A stretch of 64,000 bases of DNA from Scatosoma sp048465415 (GCA_048465415.1 DBFWLO010000002.1:1-64000); one strand, 5' to 3'; positions 44,429 to 53,546 are shown, numbered from the stretch's first letter. A program made the numbers and translations. The notes: a model not told the origin generated them from the sequence alone.

Positions 44429-45346
44429 TTAGCCTTTCAACGATCCCACCGCTATCCCCGTCGAAAAACATTTCTTCTGGATCACGGGATATACGCAGAG
44501 AACAGGGACGCTCGCAAGCACGATCGCCGCGTAGGAAATAGTGGCGCTGACTGTATTTTCCAAAACTTCCGGGGGAAGACTGCCGCTGTTTTCCGGCACT
44601 GTGGAAAGCAGGACGATTTTCATCAGATAATATTGCAGCGTATGCAAAGACTCGCTGAACGTATAGAGCATCGTGTCATAATAACTGTTCCAATGTCCTA
44701 CGGCGATCCAGAGCCCCACCGTCGCCAGAACGGGTTTGGAAAGGGGCAAAAATATACGCGCAAAAATCGTGAATTCGCCGGCTCCGTCTATCATCGCCGC
44801 TTCCCTCAGTTCGTTAGATATTCCCTTATAGAAAGAGGAAATCACGATCATATTATAGACGCTGTAAAGCCCGGGGATAATATAGACGAAAAAGCTGTCG
44901 TAGAGCCCTAAATTGACGATCAGCAGAAAGAAAGGCACGATGCCGCCGCCAAAAAACATCGTGAAAATATTAAACCAGTAAAAAAACGGTTTGGCGATCA
45001 GATCTTTTCCGTGCATGGCGTACGCCACCATCGCGGTGAACAGAAGAGAGGTCAGCGTCCCCAATACGGTTCTCGCCGTCGTTATAAACAATCCGATATA
45101 AAGGTTTTTATCGCCCAACACCACGCGATAACTGCTTAAACTCCACACGCGCGGCCATAAAAACACACCGCCGGCGTTATAATCCTGTCCCTCGCTGAAA
45201 GAGCCGACGATCACATACCAGAACGGATACAACAGCGTAAGAAGAAAGAGAAACATCAGACCGTACAAAACGTAGTCGAACGCTTCCAGCCTGATTTTTT
45301 TCGGAACGATCACCGTCTTGTCGACACGTACCATCTTCCCCTTCAT
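44429..45346 (-). CDS. sugar ABC transporter permease (YtcP type)
   Basis: 305 aa, six membrane helices. The coupling loop reads 'LREAAMIDGAGEFTIFARIF' and the ending 'YPVIQKKCFSTGIAVGSLKG'. The start overlaps the stop of the LplB-type gene (TGATG), so the two are translated together. Confidence 0.88.
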   Translation of the reverse strand: MKGKMVRVDKTVIVPKKIRLEAFDYVLYGLMFLFLLTLLYPFWYVIVGSFSEGQDYNAGGVFLWPRVWSLSSYRVVLGDKNLYIGLFITTARTVLGTLTSLLFTAMVAYAMHGKDLIAKPFFYWFNIFTMFFGGGIVPFFLLIVNLGLYDSFFVYIIPGLYSVYNMIVISSFYKGISNELREAAMIDGAGEFTIFARIFLPLSKPVLATVGLWIAVGHWNSYYDTMLYTFSESLHTLQYYLMKIVLLSTVPENSGSLPPEVLENTVSATISYAAIVLASVPVLCVYPVIQKKCFSTGIAVGSLKG

Positions 45347-46293
45347 CAGTAAATCCCCTTTCCCGTAATTTTTTTGCAGATCAGATTGCTCGACACCAGC
45401 AAAGCCAGCGCCACGGCCGACTGGAATAATCCCACCGCCGTCGTATAAGAATACAGCCGCGCGGAGATACCCTGTTTGTAGACATACGTCGCGATAACTT
45501 CGCTCCTCGAAACGTTGATCGCGTTCTGAAAGGTATAGATATGTTCGAAAGAATTATTGAGAAGCCCGCTGACGCTCAAAAGAAAGAACACCGTCACCGT
45601 AGGCGCGATCGACGGCAGCGTAATCGAGGCCATCTGTCTGATCCGCCCCGCGCCGTCGAGCCTTGCCGCTTCATATAATTCGGGATTGACGCCCAAAATC
45701 GCGGCGGAATAAATGACGGACGACCAGCCCACCCCTTTGAGCAGGGAGGACACGATAATCAATCCCCAGGCATATTCGGCTTCTCCGAAATTGATATACG
45801 AATCTGTACCGAGCAGTCCGAATACTTTCAATAGCGGATTGACGATTCCCGTATTCATATCCAGTAAGGCAAGCAGGATCCCTCCAAACACCACCCACGA
45901 AAGAAAAGTGGGAAAAATGGCGATTGACTGTACGGTTTTCTGATATCCCCGATGCCTGATCTCGTTGAGCAGCAGCGCAAAGAGAATAGGCGCCGGAAAA
46001 TTGATCAGGAGCATCAAAAGATTGAGCCCGACGGTATTGGTGAGGATATTTTTAAAATTATAATCGCTGAAAAAACGCTGAAAATTATCGAATCCCACCC
46101 ACGTCCCGTAAACAATCGTATTTAAGATGTTTAATTCCTTATCTCCGTCTTTGAATGCCAACACGATCCCAAACATAGGTATGTAAGCGAATACGGCCAA
46201 AAACAAAGCGCCCGCCGACGCCATCAAAAACAGCTGCGTGCGGTTTTTCGTCCATACCTTTCTTTTCGGATGCGAGGATTCTCTTCCCGTCAC
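45346..46293 (-). CDS. sugar ABC transporter permease (LplB type)
   Basis: 315 aa with six membrane helices. The coupling segment is 'YEAARLDGAGRIRQMASITL'. The start is GTG at 46293 with AGGAGG ten bases upstream. It is the first gene of the third sugar operon, divergent from an AraC gene. Confidence 0.88.
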   Translation of the reverse strand: MTGRESSHPKRKVWTKNRTQLFLMASAGALFLAVFAYIPMFGIVLAFKDGDKELNILNTIVYGTWVGFDNFQRFFSDYNFKNILTNTVGLNLLMLLINFPAPILFALLLNEIRHRGYQKTVQSIAIFPTFLSWVVFGGILLALLDMNTGIVNPLLKVFGLLGTDSYINFGEAEYAWGLIIVSSLLKGVGWSSVIYSAAILGVNPELYEAARLDGAGRIRQMASITLPSIAPTVTVFFLLSVSGLLNNSFEHIYTFQNAINVSRSEVIATYVYKQGISARLYSYTTAVGLFQSAVALALLVSSNLICKKITGKGIY

Positions 46294-46317
46294 TTCTTCG
46301 CTCCTCCTTTTTTCTTC

Positions 46318-46346
46318 ATTATAACAGATACAAAAGGAAAATACAA
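46318..46346 (-). promoter_or_regulatory. promoter of the third sugar operon
   Basis: The minus strand reads TTGTAT, 17 bases, TATAAT, ending 25 bases before the GTG start. Confidence 0.7.
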
Positions 46347-46502
46347 TATAAAAAACAACTAAAAATTTACGAAAATCAATCGTAATGGATCTCTAAATTT
46401 TTCTATATTTGTGAAAAAAGCACCTGTTTACGCCAAAAAGCTCCGTTTATCTCCAAAACGAAAAAATAAAAATTTTATGAAAAACAATTTTACTCAAAAG
46501 GA

Positions 46503-46531
46503 TTGTCAAACCTTTCCGGAGGTGTTATAAT
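46503..46531 (+). promoter_or_regulatory. promoter of the divergent AraC gene
   Basis: TTGTCA, 17 bases, TATAAT, about 40 bases before the ATG at 46571. Confidence 0.75.
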
Positions 46532-46570
46532 TGTTTCATAAAATTTGTATTCGACGAGGGAGAAAAACTT

Positions 46571-47383
46571 ATGGCGAAACTTCTTTACCTGTATGTAAGC
46601 GAATTCGGCCGGGATCACACCGTCCCGCCGCACAGCCACCCCTGCCATGAAATCGTCTATTATAAACGCGCGCGGGGAAAAAGCTATTACGAACCGATCA
46701 ATCAGGTCGCTACGGACGATATCGACTTCACTCACGAAATGAAAAAATTCGATAAGCAGGTGAATTTTTCCGACAACACCTTCCTGATCTATCCGCCGAA
46801 CGTATTACACGACGAAGCCACCGTCGGCGAGGCGGATATCGTGTCGATCGGATTTTATCCGGAGGACGATTATGAGAAAGAAGTTTCCCGCCTTTCTCTG
46901 CAAACCATTCGCGACGACGCTCTGTCGGTGTGGAAATATATTAAAATTCTCAAAAGCGAATTTATAGAAAAAGAACACGGATACAAAAGTATGCTGGACT
47001 GCTATACGCGCGCCCTGCTCATTCACTTGTCGAGACAAGGGGGGAAAAAATCGGATAGCTCGGGCATCAATTACATCGTTTCCTATCTCGACGAATACTA
47101 CATGACGAACGTGGACATCGATACGCTGGCAAAGAAAAGCGGGTTCAGTCCTTCGCGGTTCCGCGTTTTGTTCAAAGAAAAAACGGGCGTTTCGCCCAAG
47201 CAGTATATTCTGAACAGACGAATGGAGTATATAAAATCCCAGCTTGTCCAGACCAACTATCCCTTACAACAGATCGCCTATCAAAGCGGCTTCAAAAATT
47301 ATTATCAGTTTTCCGCGTTTTTCAAAAGTCAGGAAAATTTATCCCCCAAAGCATACCGCAAGAAATATTCGTCGCTTCCCTGA
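46571..47383 (+). CDS. AraC-family regulator of the third sugar operon
   Basis: 270 aa. The N-terminal cupin-like domain has 'PPHSHPCHEIVYYKRARGKS'. The C-terminal AraC domain (~165-268) has 'DIDTLAKKSGFSPSRFRVLF' and 'GFKNYYQFSAFFKSQENLSP'. It is divergent from, and likely the controller of, the importer with the nucleoside hydrolase. GGGAG lies ten bases before the ATG. Confidence 0.88.
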   Translation: MAKLLYLYVSEFGRDHTVPPHSHPCHEIVYYKRARGKSYYEPINQVATDDIDFTHEMKKFDKQVNFSDNTFLIYPPNVLHDEATVGEADIVSIGFYPEDDYEKEVSRLSLQTIRDDALSVWKYIKILKSEFIEKEHGYKSMLDCYTRALLIHLSRQGGKKSDSSGINYIVSYLDEYYMTNVDIDTLAKKSGFSPSRFRVLFKEKTGVSPKQYILNRRMEYIKSQLVQTNYPLQQIAYQSGFKNYYQFSAFFKSQENLSPKAYRKKYSSLP

Positions 47384-47534
47384 TCCCTTCTTCGCTTCCC
47401 TCTCTCTTGACGGTTCCCCGCCATTTGTTCCCTCGTTTTTATCGATCGGTATTTTTATAAAAACGGCGGCGGGAAATCATCTTCGTTCGCGTACCCCTCC
47501 TTGCGAACTCTGTTCCCAACGGTTTTCGGCCGCA

Positions 47535-47567
47535 AAAAAGCGCACGGATTTTTTCCGTGCGCTTTTT
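47535..47567. terminator. bidirectional terminator between AraC and the EFR1 gene
   Basis: AAAAAGCGCACGGA and TCCGTGCGCTTTTT are perfect 14-base arms with a T-rich loop, serving the two converging genes. Confidence 0.9.
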
Positions 47568-47607
47568 CAGGGATTATTCCTTTGTGTTTAAAATTTATCG
47601 TCCTATC

Positions 47608-48357
47608 CTATTTTTTGGGACACACGTATCGAGCCATTCCTTTACTGTGCTCTCCGTACTCGATCGCCGCGGCCGGACAGCGGGAGATACATGCCATGCA
47701 GTGGGTGCAGTCCTTCCCCCAAACCGGTTTTCCGTTTTCGAGGCGGATATTGTTCAGCGGACAGACGCGGACGCATTTACCGCAGGAAATACAGGCGTCG
47801 GTAGCATAAAACTTTTTCGCATGCACAAAGAGCGGATAAAACGTCGTATTGACAATCCCGCTGTTTATCTTATCTTTGAGCGTCGGTTCCCGCCGCGGAA
47901 ACGTCTGATTGTTTTTAATGAGAAGAGCGGCCCGGTCTATTACCTCTTCCGCTTTTTCAATAATCTCCAACGCTTCTTCCTTGGTCGGCGTGGAAAACAA
48001 CGCGATATAGTTTTCCGGCATTGTAACGGCTATGCAGCCCCGGTAATTCCATTTTTTGGCGCCGCACAGTTTTTCAAGATATTTGCCCGCGTTCCCGATG
48101 CTTCCGCCGCAGGTCATTACGAAATAGATTTCATTATTTCCCGTGAGCGTTGCTTTTTCCAGCCATGCCTCCACGATGCGGGGAATCCGCCAAGCGTAGG
48201 TAGGCGCGACGACCACCCAGGGATCGGCTGCGCTCAACTGCGAAAAATCGCCGCCGCGGATTTTTCCGAATAAATCGATTACTTCGTCGTTTATCTCTTT
48301 GCCGATTCTCTTCGCTACGTATTCGCTGTTCCCCGTCCCGGAAAAATACAGAATCAT
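47608..48357 (-). CDS. EFR1-type flavodoxin-ferredoxin fusion
   Basis: 249 aa from the internal ATG at 48357; the longer frame runs into the ArsR gene. The flavodoxin part begins 'MILYFSGTGNSEYVAKRIGK' with the FMN phosphate loop. The C-terminus has two 4Fe-4S motifs, CISCGKCVRVCP and CTHCMACISRCP. EFRs move electrons between ferredoxin-like partners in anaerobes. It follows ArsR and the ferredoxin-nitroreductase in the same direction, so the three genes look like one redox operon. Confidence 0.85.
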   Translation of the reverse strand: MILYFSGTGNSEYVAKRIGKEINDEVIDLFGKIRGGDFSQLSAADPWVVVAPTYAWRIPRIVEAWLEKATLTGNNEIYFVMTCGGSIGNAGKYLEKLCGAKKWNYRGCIAVTMPENYIALFSTPTKEEALEIIEKAEEVIDRAALLIKNNQTFPRREPTLKDKINSGIVNTTFYPLFVHAKKFYATDACISCGKCVRVCPLNNIRLENGKPVWGKDCTHCMACISRCPAAAIEYGEHSKGMARYVCPKK

Positions 48358-48376
48358 AATTTTTTCCTCCTCTTTT

Positions 48377-48727
48377 TTATAACGGCGTATCCATCTGCCG
48401 GATACTCGCATAGATCAGGTCTATCAGATCGACGATTTGCGTCCATTGCGTCCCTTCCGCGCTTAAATAATAGTAATTTTTCGTCCCTTCCCTCCGCATC
48501 GCCACAATTCCCGCCTCTTTCAGGATTTGCAGATGATGGGAAACGGAAGGCCGGGTAAGGTGCGCTTTCTGCGCGATCTCCCCGACGCGAATCCCCGAAA
48601 AATCGCTTTCTAAAAGCGCCAATAAAATGAGTTGCCGAGTTTCATCGCCGATAGCGGTAAACGCGCTTTTGCATTCCCGAAACCCGGCCGCGATCTTTTG
48701 CAGTTTTTCCAGACATTTTCGTTGCAT
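48377..48727 (-). CDS. ArsR-family transcription repressor
   Basis: 116 aa winged helix protein: 'GDETRQLILLALLESDFSGI', then recognition helix region 'HLTRPSVSHHLQILKEAGIV' and the wing 'RREGTKNYYYLS'. There is no cysteine in the DNA-binding helix of the kind used for metal sensing, so the signal is unknown. It sits between the nitroreductase and EFR1 genes and probably represses them; a perfect inverted repeat lies upstream of the operon. Confidence 0.88.
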   Translation of the reverse strand: MQRKCLEKLQKIAAGFRECKSAFTAIGDETRQLILLALLESDFSGIRVGEIAQKAHLTRPSVSHHLQILKEAGIVAMRREGTKNYYYLSAEGTQWTQIVDLIDLIYASIRQMDTPL

Positions 48728-48738
48728 ATTTATCCTCT

Positions 48739-49512
48739 TTATATATATTTAACGTCTGCCGCGCTGCGGGGCGGACTGCGCAGAAATTTCACAGCGGGAT
48801 AGCCCAGCACCAAAGTCATCGCCGCCTTTTTCCCTTTGGGAATTTGAATAGCTTTCCTGATTTTTCGGGACGCATTGGCGGCCGTTGTGAAAAAGCCGCT
48901 GAACAAGACGCCCAGGCCGTTTGCTTCCGCGACAAATTCCATGTTCTGCGCGGCGAGAATACCGTTGGTTTTGTCTTTGGCCAAAATCACGATCGCAAGC
49001 GGAGCGTTGAAAAAGAAAAAGCGGTCGTCGATTTTATTGTTCCTCGCCATCGGACTGAACAGATTTGCAAAAGGTTTTAGTTTCCGAAAAAGACGGACCG
49101 CCATTTTCTCGATTCGATCTTTTTCCTTATCGAGAACGACAAAGGACACGTCCTGCATATTTTTAGCGGTATGAGTGAGTCTCCCCGCTTCCAGAATCTG
49201 CCCGATCACTTCTTTGGGAATTTCCTCCCGCTTAAATTGCCGGACGCTTCTCCGAAAACGTATGACGTCCAAAACGTCTTGCGGATTTAAGCGCGCGTCC
49301 TTTCGCTTTTCGACCGGCTCCGTATCGTAACCGCTGACCGCAACGGCTTTTTTGGGACATACGGCGGCGCATTGCCCGCACATCAGGCAATCGTCCAACA
49401 CAGTTTTCGCTTTTTTATTCTCTATCGTTATATTGTGCGCCGCGCACACCGCGGCGCACTTACCGCAGCCGACACAAAGATCCGCATTTATAATCACCTG
49501 ATGACGATTCAT
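48739..49512 (-). CDS. nitroreductase with N-terminal double 4Fe-4S ferredoxin domain
   Basis: 257 aa from the ATG at 49512 (AAAGGAG eight bases upstream). Residues ~10-60 carry CVGCGKCAAVCA and CLMCGQCAAVCP. Residues ~85-257 are the FMN-dependent nitroreductase fold, starting 'FRRSVRQFKREEIPKEVIGQ'. It reduces nitro or quinone-like compounds using electrons taken directly from the clusters. It is the first gene of the redox operon. Confidence 0.85.
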   Translation of the reverse strand: MNRHQVIINADLCVGCGKCAAVCAAHNITIENKKAKTVLDDCLMCGQCAAVCPKKAVAVSGYDTEPVEKRKDARLNPQDVLDVIRFRRSVRQFKREEIPKEVIGQILEAGRLTHTAKNMQDVSFVVLDKEKDRIEKMAVRLFRKLKPFANLFSPMARNNKIDDRFFFFNAPLAIVILAKDKTNGILAAQNMEFVAEANGLGVLFSGFFTTAANASRKIRKAIQIPKGKKAAMTLVLGYPAVKFLRSPPRSAADVKYI

Positions 49513-49546
49513 TTTTTCAAACTCCTTTCGTTCATTTTCGTTAACC

Positions 49547-49552
49547 ATTATA
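49547..49552 (-). promoter_or_regulatory. extended -10 promoter of the redox operon
   Basis: The minus strand reads TGCTATAAT 35 bases before the ATG. The -35 region overlaps the edge of the perfect inverted repeat. Confidence 0.5.
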
Positions 49553-49569
49553 GCACATAGGAAAAAGCC

Positions 49570-49608
49570 TTGCCGCATTGGTAAAGAAATTCTTTACCAA
49601 TGCGGCAA
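49570..49608 (-). terminator. perfect 17-bp inverted repeat: terminator and/or operator
   Basis: The arms are TTGCCGCATTGGTAAAG and its exact complement around AAATT. On the minus strand it is followed by GGCTTTTT, consistent with terminating the Lgt-like operon. It also abuts the redox-operon promoter, where an ArsR dimer could bind. Confidence 0.65.
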
Positions 49609-49646
49609 TCGCCCTACGCACCGTAAGATCGACGAAGCAAGTATTG

Positions 49647-50375
49647 TCAGGGAGCCGTTACATCAGCCTCGTTTTTTCTTTTGCGCCTTATTCGCCAAAG
49701 AACGATGCCTAAAATCAAAACTACAAACAAAATCGCGCTCACGATTTGAGCGCCCGTCAAAATTCCCATAAAAATCTTCTGGCAGGCGTAGGTCGCGCGG
49801 ATAAACTCCGAAAAAAATCTATACGGCAGATAGATAAGCAAAAACGGATAAAATACTCTCATTTTCTTCCAAAAATACAACGTTGCGAGCAACAGCGCAA
49901 AACCGCTTTCGAAAAGGTTCAAAGGAAGAATGGTTCCGCGGGCGCCGATGGGCTTGGACGCGCAGCAGCCGTTGAAGAAACAGCCGATTTTCGAAAAAAA
50001 CAAGAATACGAGAATACTTGCCGCAAACGGCTCTTTTATCTTTTTGAAATCCCAGCCGAGGATAAGCGAAAAAATCCCCACCGTAAAAAGGAAAAACGCC
50101 GTCGTATATAAAAACGAAAACTCGGTAAGATAATACTCCTGATATTTTTCGGCGATTCTTGTATTGAAAAAGGCGGTCAGGGCATACGTCAAAAAGAATG
50201 CGAGAATCAATCCAATGGCATAAACGAGGGTAACCGCCCAAAATTTTTCATACTTTTTCCGATTGACAAAATGCGCCGTAATCGCCCCGAGCCCGCCCAA
50301 CAAAAGCAGAACCGCGTACAAGGGATTAAGATTGCCGACGAAATCGATAGCTTTCCTCAAATTTTGCACCGTCAT
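49647..50375 (-). CDS. Lgt-like (prolipoprotein diacylglyceryl transferase family) membrane protein
   Basis: 242 aa with about seven membrane helices. Core motif 'KIGCFFNGCCASKPIGARG' corresponds to the Lgt signature, and 'YRFFSEFIRATYA' to the later conserved Arg-Glu segment; the ending is basic. It is shorter and more divergent than housekeeping Lgt, so it may be a paralogue with another acyl-transfer or lipid role. Its start overlaps the stop of the beta-propeller lipoprotein gene, suggesting a dedicated partner. Confidence 0.65.
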   Translation of the reverse strand: MTVQNLRKAIDFVGNLNPLYAVLLLLGGLGAITAHFVNRKKYEKFWAVTLVYAIGLILAFFLTYALTAFFNTRIAEKYQEYYLTEFSFLYTTAFFLFTVGIFSLILGWDFKKIKEPFAASILVFLFFSKIGCFFNGCCASKPIGARGTILPLNLFESGFALLLATLYFWKKMRVFYPFLLIYLPYRFFSEFIRATYACQKIFMGILTGAQIVSAILFVVLILGIVLWRIRRKRKNEADVTAP

Positions 50376-52093
50376 TTTATTTCCGTAGAAAGCTCGCAGA
50401 CGCTTTCTACGTTTCCCTTCAACAACTCCGAAATCGTCAACGATTTGATATTGGCGCCGCTCACGGCGTAAACGAACTCTTTGCCAAAAAACGCGCGGCG
50501 CAGGTATAAGGGCTGATTTTCGACCTTCTCCGTCGAATCATAGGCGAAACTTTCCAGATTTTCGGCATAGCCCAATTCTTCGAGACTCCCCTCGTCGGTA
50601 ATCCGGTAGAAATACAGCCGCTCGGTGAGCGTCGAGGTATCTACGATCTCGATAATCGGTAGGGCGAAAAGTTTTCTGCTTTTATCCACGCAGAACGCTT
50701 TACTGTCGTCGGTCGCTTCCGAATAGGCGTTGTTCTTCACGAAGGAATTGATTTCCGCGGGAATATCCTTCTTCGTATCGAAGAGAGAAATCTTAATCCC
50801 TCCGGCTCCGTCCTCGCCCACGCCGATCGTATACCCACCGTCGAAATTTATGGTATAAGACGAAAACCCGTCCACCGCCACAAGCCCCGTCACTTTCATA
50901 TCGCCGGGATCGGTCACGTCGATTTTAAACAGCGGATCGAGATTGATTTTTTGCTGATAGGTAACGATAAAGCAGTAAAGTCTGTCGCCGTCCTGCGTAT
51001 AGGACACCGATTTAACCTCCTCCTCTTGGCAGATATCGCTCAAATATCCGACCAAATTCAAATTTTCATCAAAGGCGAGAAGGACGACCGCGCGATAATC
51101 GGTATTGAGCATCGCGAAGTAGACGTTTTTTCCCGTATCTTTGATGGCGTGACGGGAAACGAGACTCATTCCGTCAAAGAACTTTTGTCCCGTAAGCGCC
51201 AACGTTTTTCCGTCGATTTTGGCAATCATCGAATGGGTGATCCGCCTGACGCTCGCTCCGCAACCTATACCGTCCCGGCGGCTTTCCACATAGGAATACG
51301 CCGTATAAAAGCCGTATTCCGAAACATATAACGTCTGGAACGGAAAGCCCGAAGTGGCTTTCATCTTCAAATCGAACTTATTTTTCGATAAATCGATGGA
51401 CGCATAGACGGTGATATCGTGAGAAACCAATCCTTCGGGGATATTTTGCAGCGCCTCCGCGGACGGCACCCTTTTCCGTTCCCCGTTCACTTCATAATCC
51501 AGCTCGGTCGCCCGATACTCGGAAACGGGCCGGCCGTCTTCGTCTACGAGGACCGACTCGATTTCCTCTCTATCCTGCAAACCGTAACAAAGGAGCATCT
51601 GCTCCCGCTCGATCACGATGCGCGAGTCGAGATAGCTTCCCTTAAAGTCCAGAGCGTACAGCCGACTGTTTTCAAAGGAAAAGTTTTCGCTCATACCCTT
51701 CAAGTCGAAAATACGTACGCTGCTCCACGCGCGGCGGAAAGTATCCTCCTCGCGAATATAGGTATAAATCGCGATCAGACGATCGCTTGAAATATACATT
51801 TCGCAGGGCGTTACTCCGCTGTGTTTATAGGACGACACGAGTCGGAGTTCCCCGTTTGGAAGGGTACGGGAAACGGTAATGCCGTCGGGCTGTAAAATAT
51901 AGAGATACTCTCCCACATATTTGGCGATATCCCCTTCGTCTACCCCCATTTCCTGGACATTGGTCCCGCCGGTATCCGAAATACTTCCCCCGCCGCTCTC
52001 GCAGGACACAAAAACCGAACAGATTCCGACACAGATTAACACAAACAATACGCACAGACTGATTCTGCTTTTCGCCGTAAACTTACGCTTCAT
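50372..52093 (-). CDS. secreted beta-propeller-domain lipoprotein
   Basis: 573 aa. Lipobox 'VFVSC' is near residue 31. The mature part starts with the signature of the bacterial Beta_propel family, 'NVQEMGVDEGDIAKYVGEYL', followed by repeated blades through to ~570. It is extracellular; family members are often putative metal-dependent or scaffold proteins of unknown role. It overlaps by 11 bases with the upstream lipoprotein and by four with the Lgt-like gene, so the three form one operon. Confidence 0.75.
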   Translation of the reverse strand: MKRKFTAKSRISLCVLFVLICVGICSVFVSCESGGGSISDTGGTNVQEMGVDEGDIAKYVGEYLYILQPDGITVSRTLPNGELRLVSSYKHSGVTPCEMYISSDRLIAIYTYIREEDTFRRAWSSVRIFDLKGMSENFSFENSRLYALDFKGSYLDSRIVIEREQMLLCYGLQDREEIESVLVDEDGRPVSEYRATELDYEVNGERKRVPSAEALQNIPEGLVSHDITVYASIDLSKNKFDLKMKATSGFPFQTLYVSEYGFYTAYSYVESRRDGIGCGASVRRITHSMIAKIDGKTLALTGQKFFDGMSLVSRHAIKDTGKNVYFAMLNTDYRAVVLLAFDENLNLVGYLSDICQEEEVKSVSYTQDGDRLYCFIVTYQQKINLDPLFKIDVTDPGDMKVTGLVAVDGFSSYTINFDGGYTIGVGEDGAGGIKISLFDTKKDIPAEINSFVKNNAYSEATDDSKAFCVDKSRKLFALPIIEIVDTSTLTERLYFYRITDEGSLEELGYAENLESFAYDSTEKVENQPLYLRRAFFGKEFVYAVSGANIKSLTISELLKGNVESVCELSTEIK

Positions 52094-53318
52094 CTTCGTT
52101 GACCTCCAAGACTTCCACGCCGTAATATCCGCCGGAAGAGCTCTGATCGAAAACCGTGCCTAAAAAAGTCACTTTTTGCGTAACGATATTTACCAAAAAC
52201 GTACTGTAATAATAAGACTTATCGTCGTCCCGGGGAGAGTTATCGGAAAAAATACCTTTCAAGACGACGTTATCTCCGACAAGGCCGGAAGTAGTGAACT
52301 CTGCCGATCTCGCCGCAAGCGCCGCGATATATTTGTTCTGTTTCAGCGTTTTAGACGATATCGTTTCCGAAAAACCCACGTAATCGACGCGTATGTCGAG
52401 GTTTGAGCGGGAACCGGGCATATATACCCCGAGCAGAATCCTGTCTTTTTCGAGATCGTTTTGAGTCTTATCGACAAAAGCCGCATCTTTTAAACATAGG
52501 TAAGAGCGCTCGGTGCTTGTCGAAATAACGCCTTCTTTTTCGGAGACGATATAGTGCGTGCGGCTATAATAGTTTCCGCATAAATAATCGTGTTTAAACA
52601 AACAATAGTCGTATTCGTCCTCAACGATCTTATAGATGAATTTATCGGTGACGACGCAATCGTCGTAAACGCGGAACAATGCGTATTCCTCATAGCCTTT
52701 ATACAAAACGGTATATTCGCCCGTCGTCTCAACCCTGTCCCCCTCGTCCGCGATTTTCGCCGTAGTGATCGTAATCCCCGCATTCGATCTCGTCTCCCTG
52801 TACAGATTTCCGTTTTCATTGAGAAAATACTCGTTGAAAACTTCCGTTTCCAAGAAATCCGACAAACGGATAAAGGAATACGCATAACTGGAACCATCTC
52901 CCTTGCGCACAAAAATATAATTTTGATAAAAGAACAAAACACGCAACGAAGGACAGTCCGCAAGGAGAACGGAGACGTTTCCGCCGCGTAAATCCACTCT
53001 GACAAAATCGCAAATACTGCGGCTGTCAACGCGCGCTTTATACTTGACGATTGTATACAAATAGATCCCTTCGTAATAGTTGTTTCCGTAAGAATACCCG
53101 CCACCGTCGGACCGGTCGCCTATGTAGGACTCGATACATTCGTCGATAGACATAACCTTGTCGCCGTAAATCGCCCGGCCTTTGACGACCGCGATATAAT
53201 CCGTCGTTTCGGACGCGGCGTTTTTCAGCTCCTCCGCGTCCATTCCGCAACCCGCAAGGCAGCCTGCGGAAAGCAGAGCCGCAACAAGAGCCGCGCAGAG
53301 CCGTATAAACCTCTTCAT
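52083..53318 (-). CDS. lipoprotein of unknown function
   Basis: 411 aa from the ATG at 53318 (GGAGG upstream); eight extra codons of the frame are not needed. Lipobox 'GCLAGC' is near residue 24. The mature part has alternating strands with much Tyr, Asp and Val, e.g. 'RVDLRGGNVSVLLADCPSLR', and repeated 'YAYSFIRLSDF'-like segments. I do not recognise the fold; it could be a degenerate propeller paired with the downstream one. Confidence 0.6.
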   Translation of the reverse strand: MKRFIRLCAALVAALLSAGCLAGCGMDAEELKNAASETTDYIAVVKGRAIYGDKVMSIDECIESYIGDRSDGGGYSYGNNYYEGIYLYTIVKYKARVDSRSICDFVRVDLRGGNVSVLLADCPSLRVLFFYQNYIFVRKGDGSSYAYSFIRLSDFLETEVFNEYFLNENGNLYRETRSNAGITITTAKIADEGDRVETTGEYTVLYKGYEEYALFRVYDDCVVTDKFIYKIVEDEYDYCLFKHDYLCGNYYSRTHYIVSEKEGVISTSTERSYLCLKDAAFVDKTQNDLEKDRILLGVYMPGSRSNLDIRVDYVGFSETISSKTLKQNKYIAALAARSAEFTTSGLVGDNVVLKGIFSDNSPRDDDKSYYYSTFLVNIVTQKVTFLGTVFDQSSSGGYYGVEVLEVNEDEA

Positions 53319-53359
53319 CAATTTCCCTCCTTCTCTTTTCATAGACGTTCCCCGTTTTT

Positions 53360-53388
53360 ATTATATCATATCACTCAACAAAATGCAA
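53360..53388 (-). promoter_or_regulatory. promoter of the lipoprotein/propeller/Lgt-like operon
   Basis: The minus strand reads TTGCAT, 17 bases, TATAAT, about 42 bases before the ATG. Confidence 0.75.
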
Positions 53389-53490
53389 TACCTAAAAATA
53401 AATCGTGATGTTTCCCGGTCTTTCCCCGTAAAAAATCATAACACTCATCTTGTTATGATTTCCCCATTCCATACTTTCCCCTTTGCAACG

Positions 53491-53533
53491 AAACAAACCT
53501 GTACTTTTTAAGCACAGGTTTGTTTATTTTTTA
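53491..53533 (+). terminator. orphan plus-strand terminator-like hairpin
   Basis: AAACAAACCTGT and ACAGGTTTGTTT arms are followed by ATTTTTT on the plus strand, but no plus-strand gene precedes it. It adjoins repeat copy 1, as a similar hairpin adjoins copy 2. Confidence 0.5.
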
Positions 53534-53546
53534 CGATGTGTCAAAG

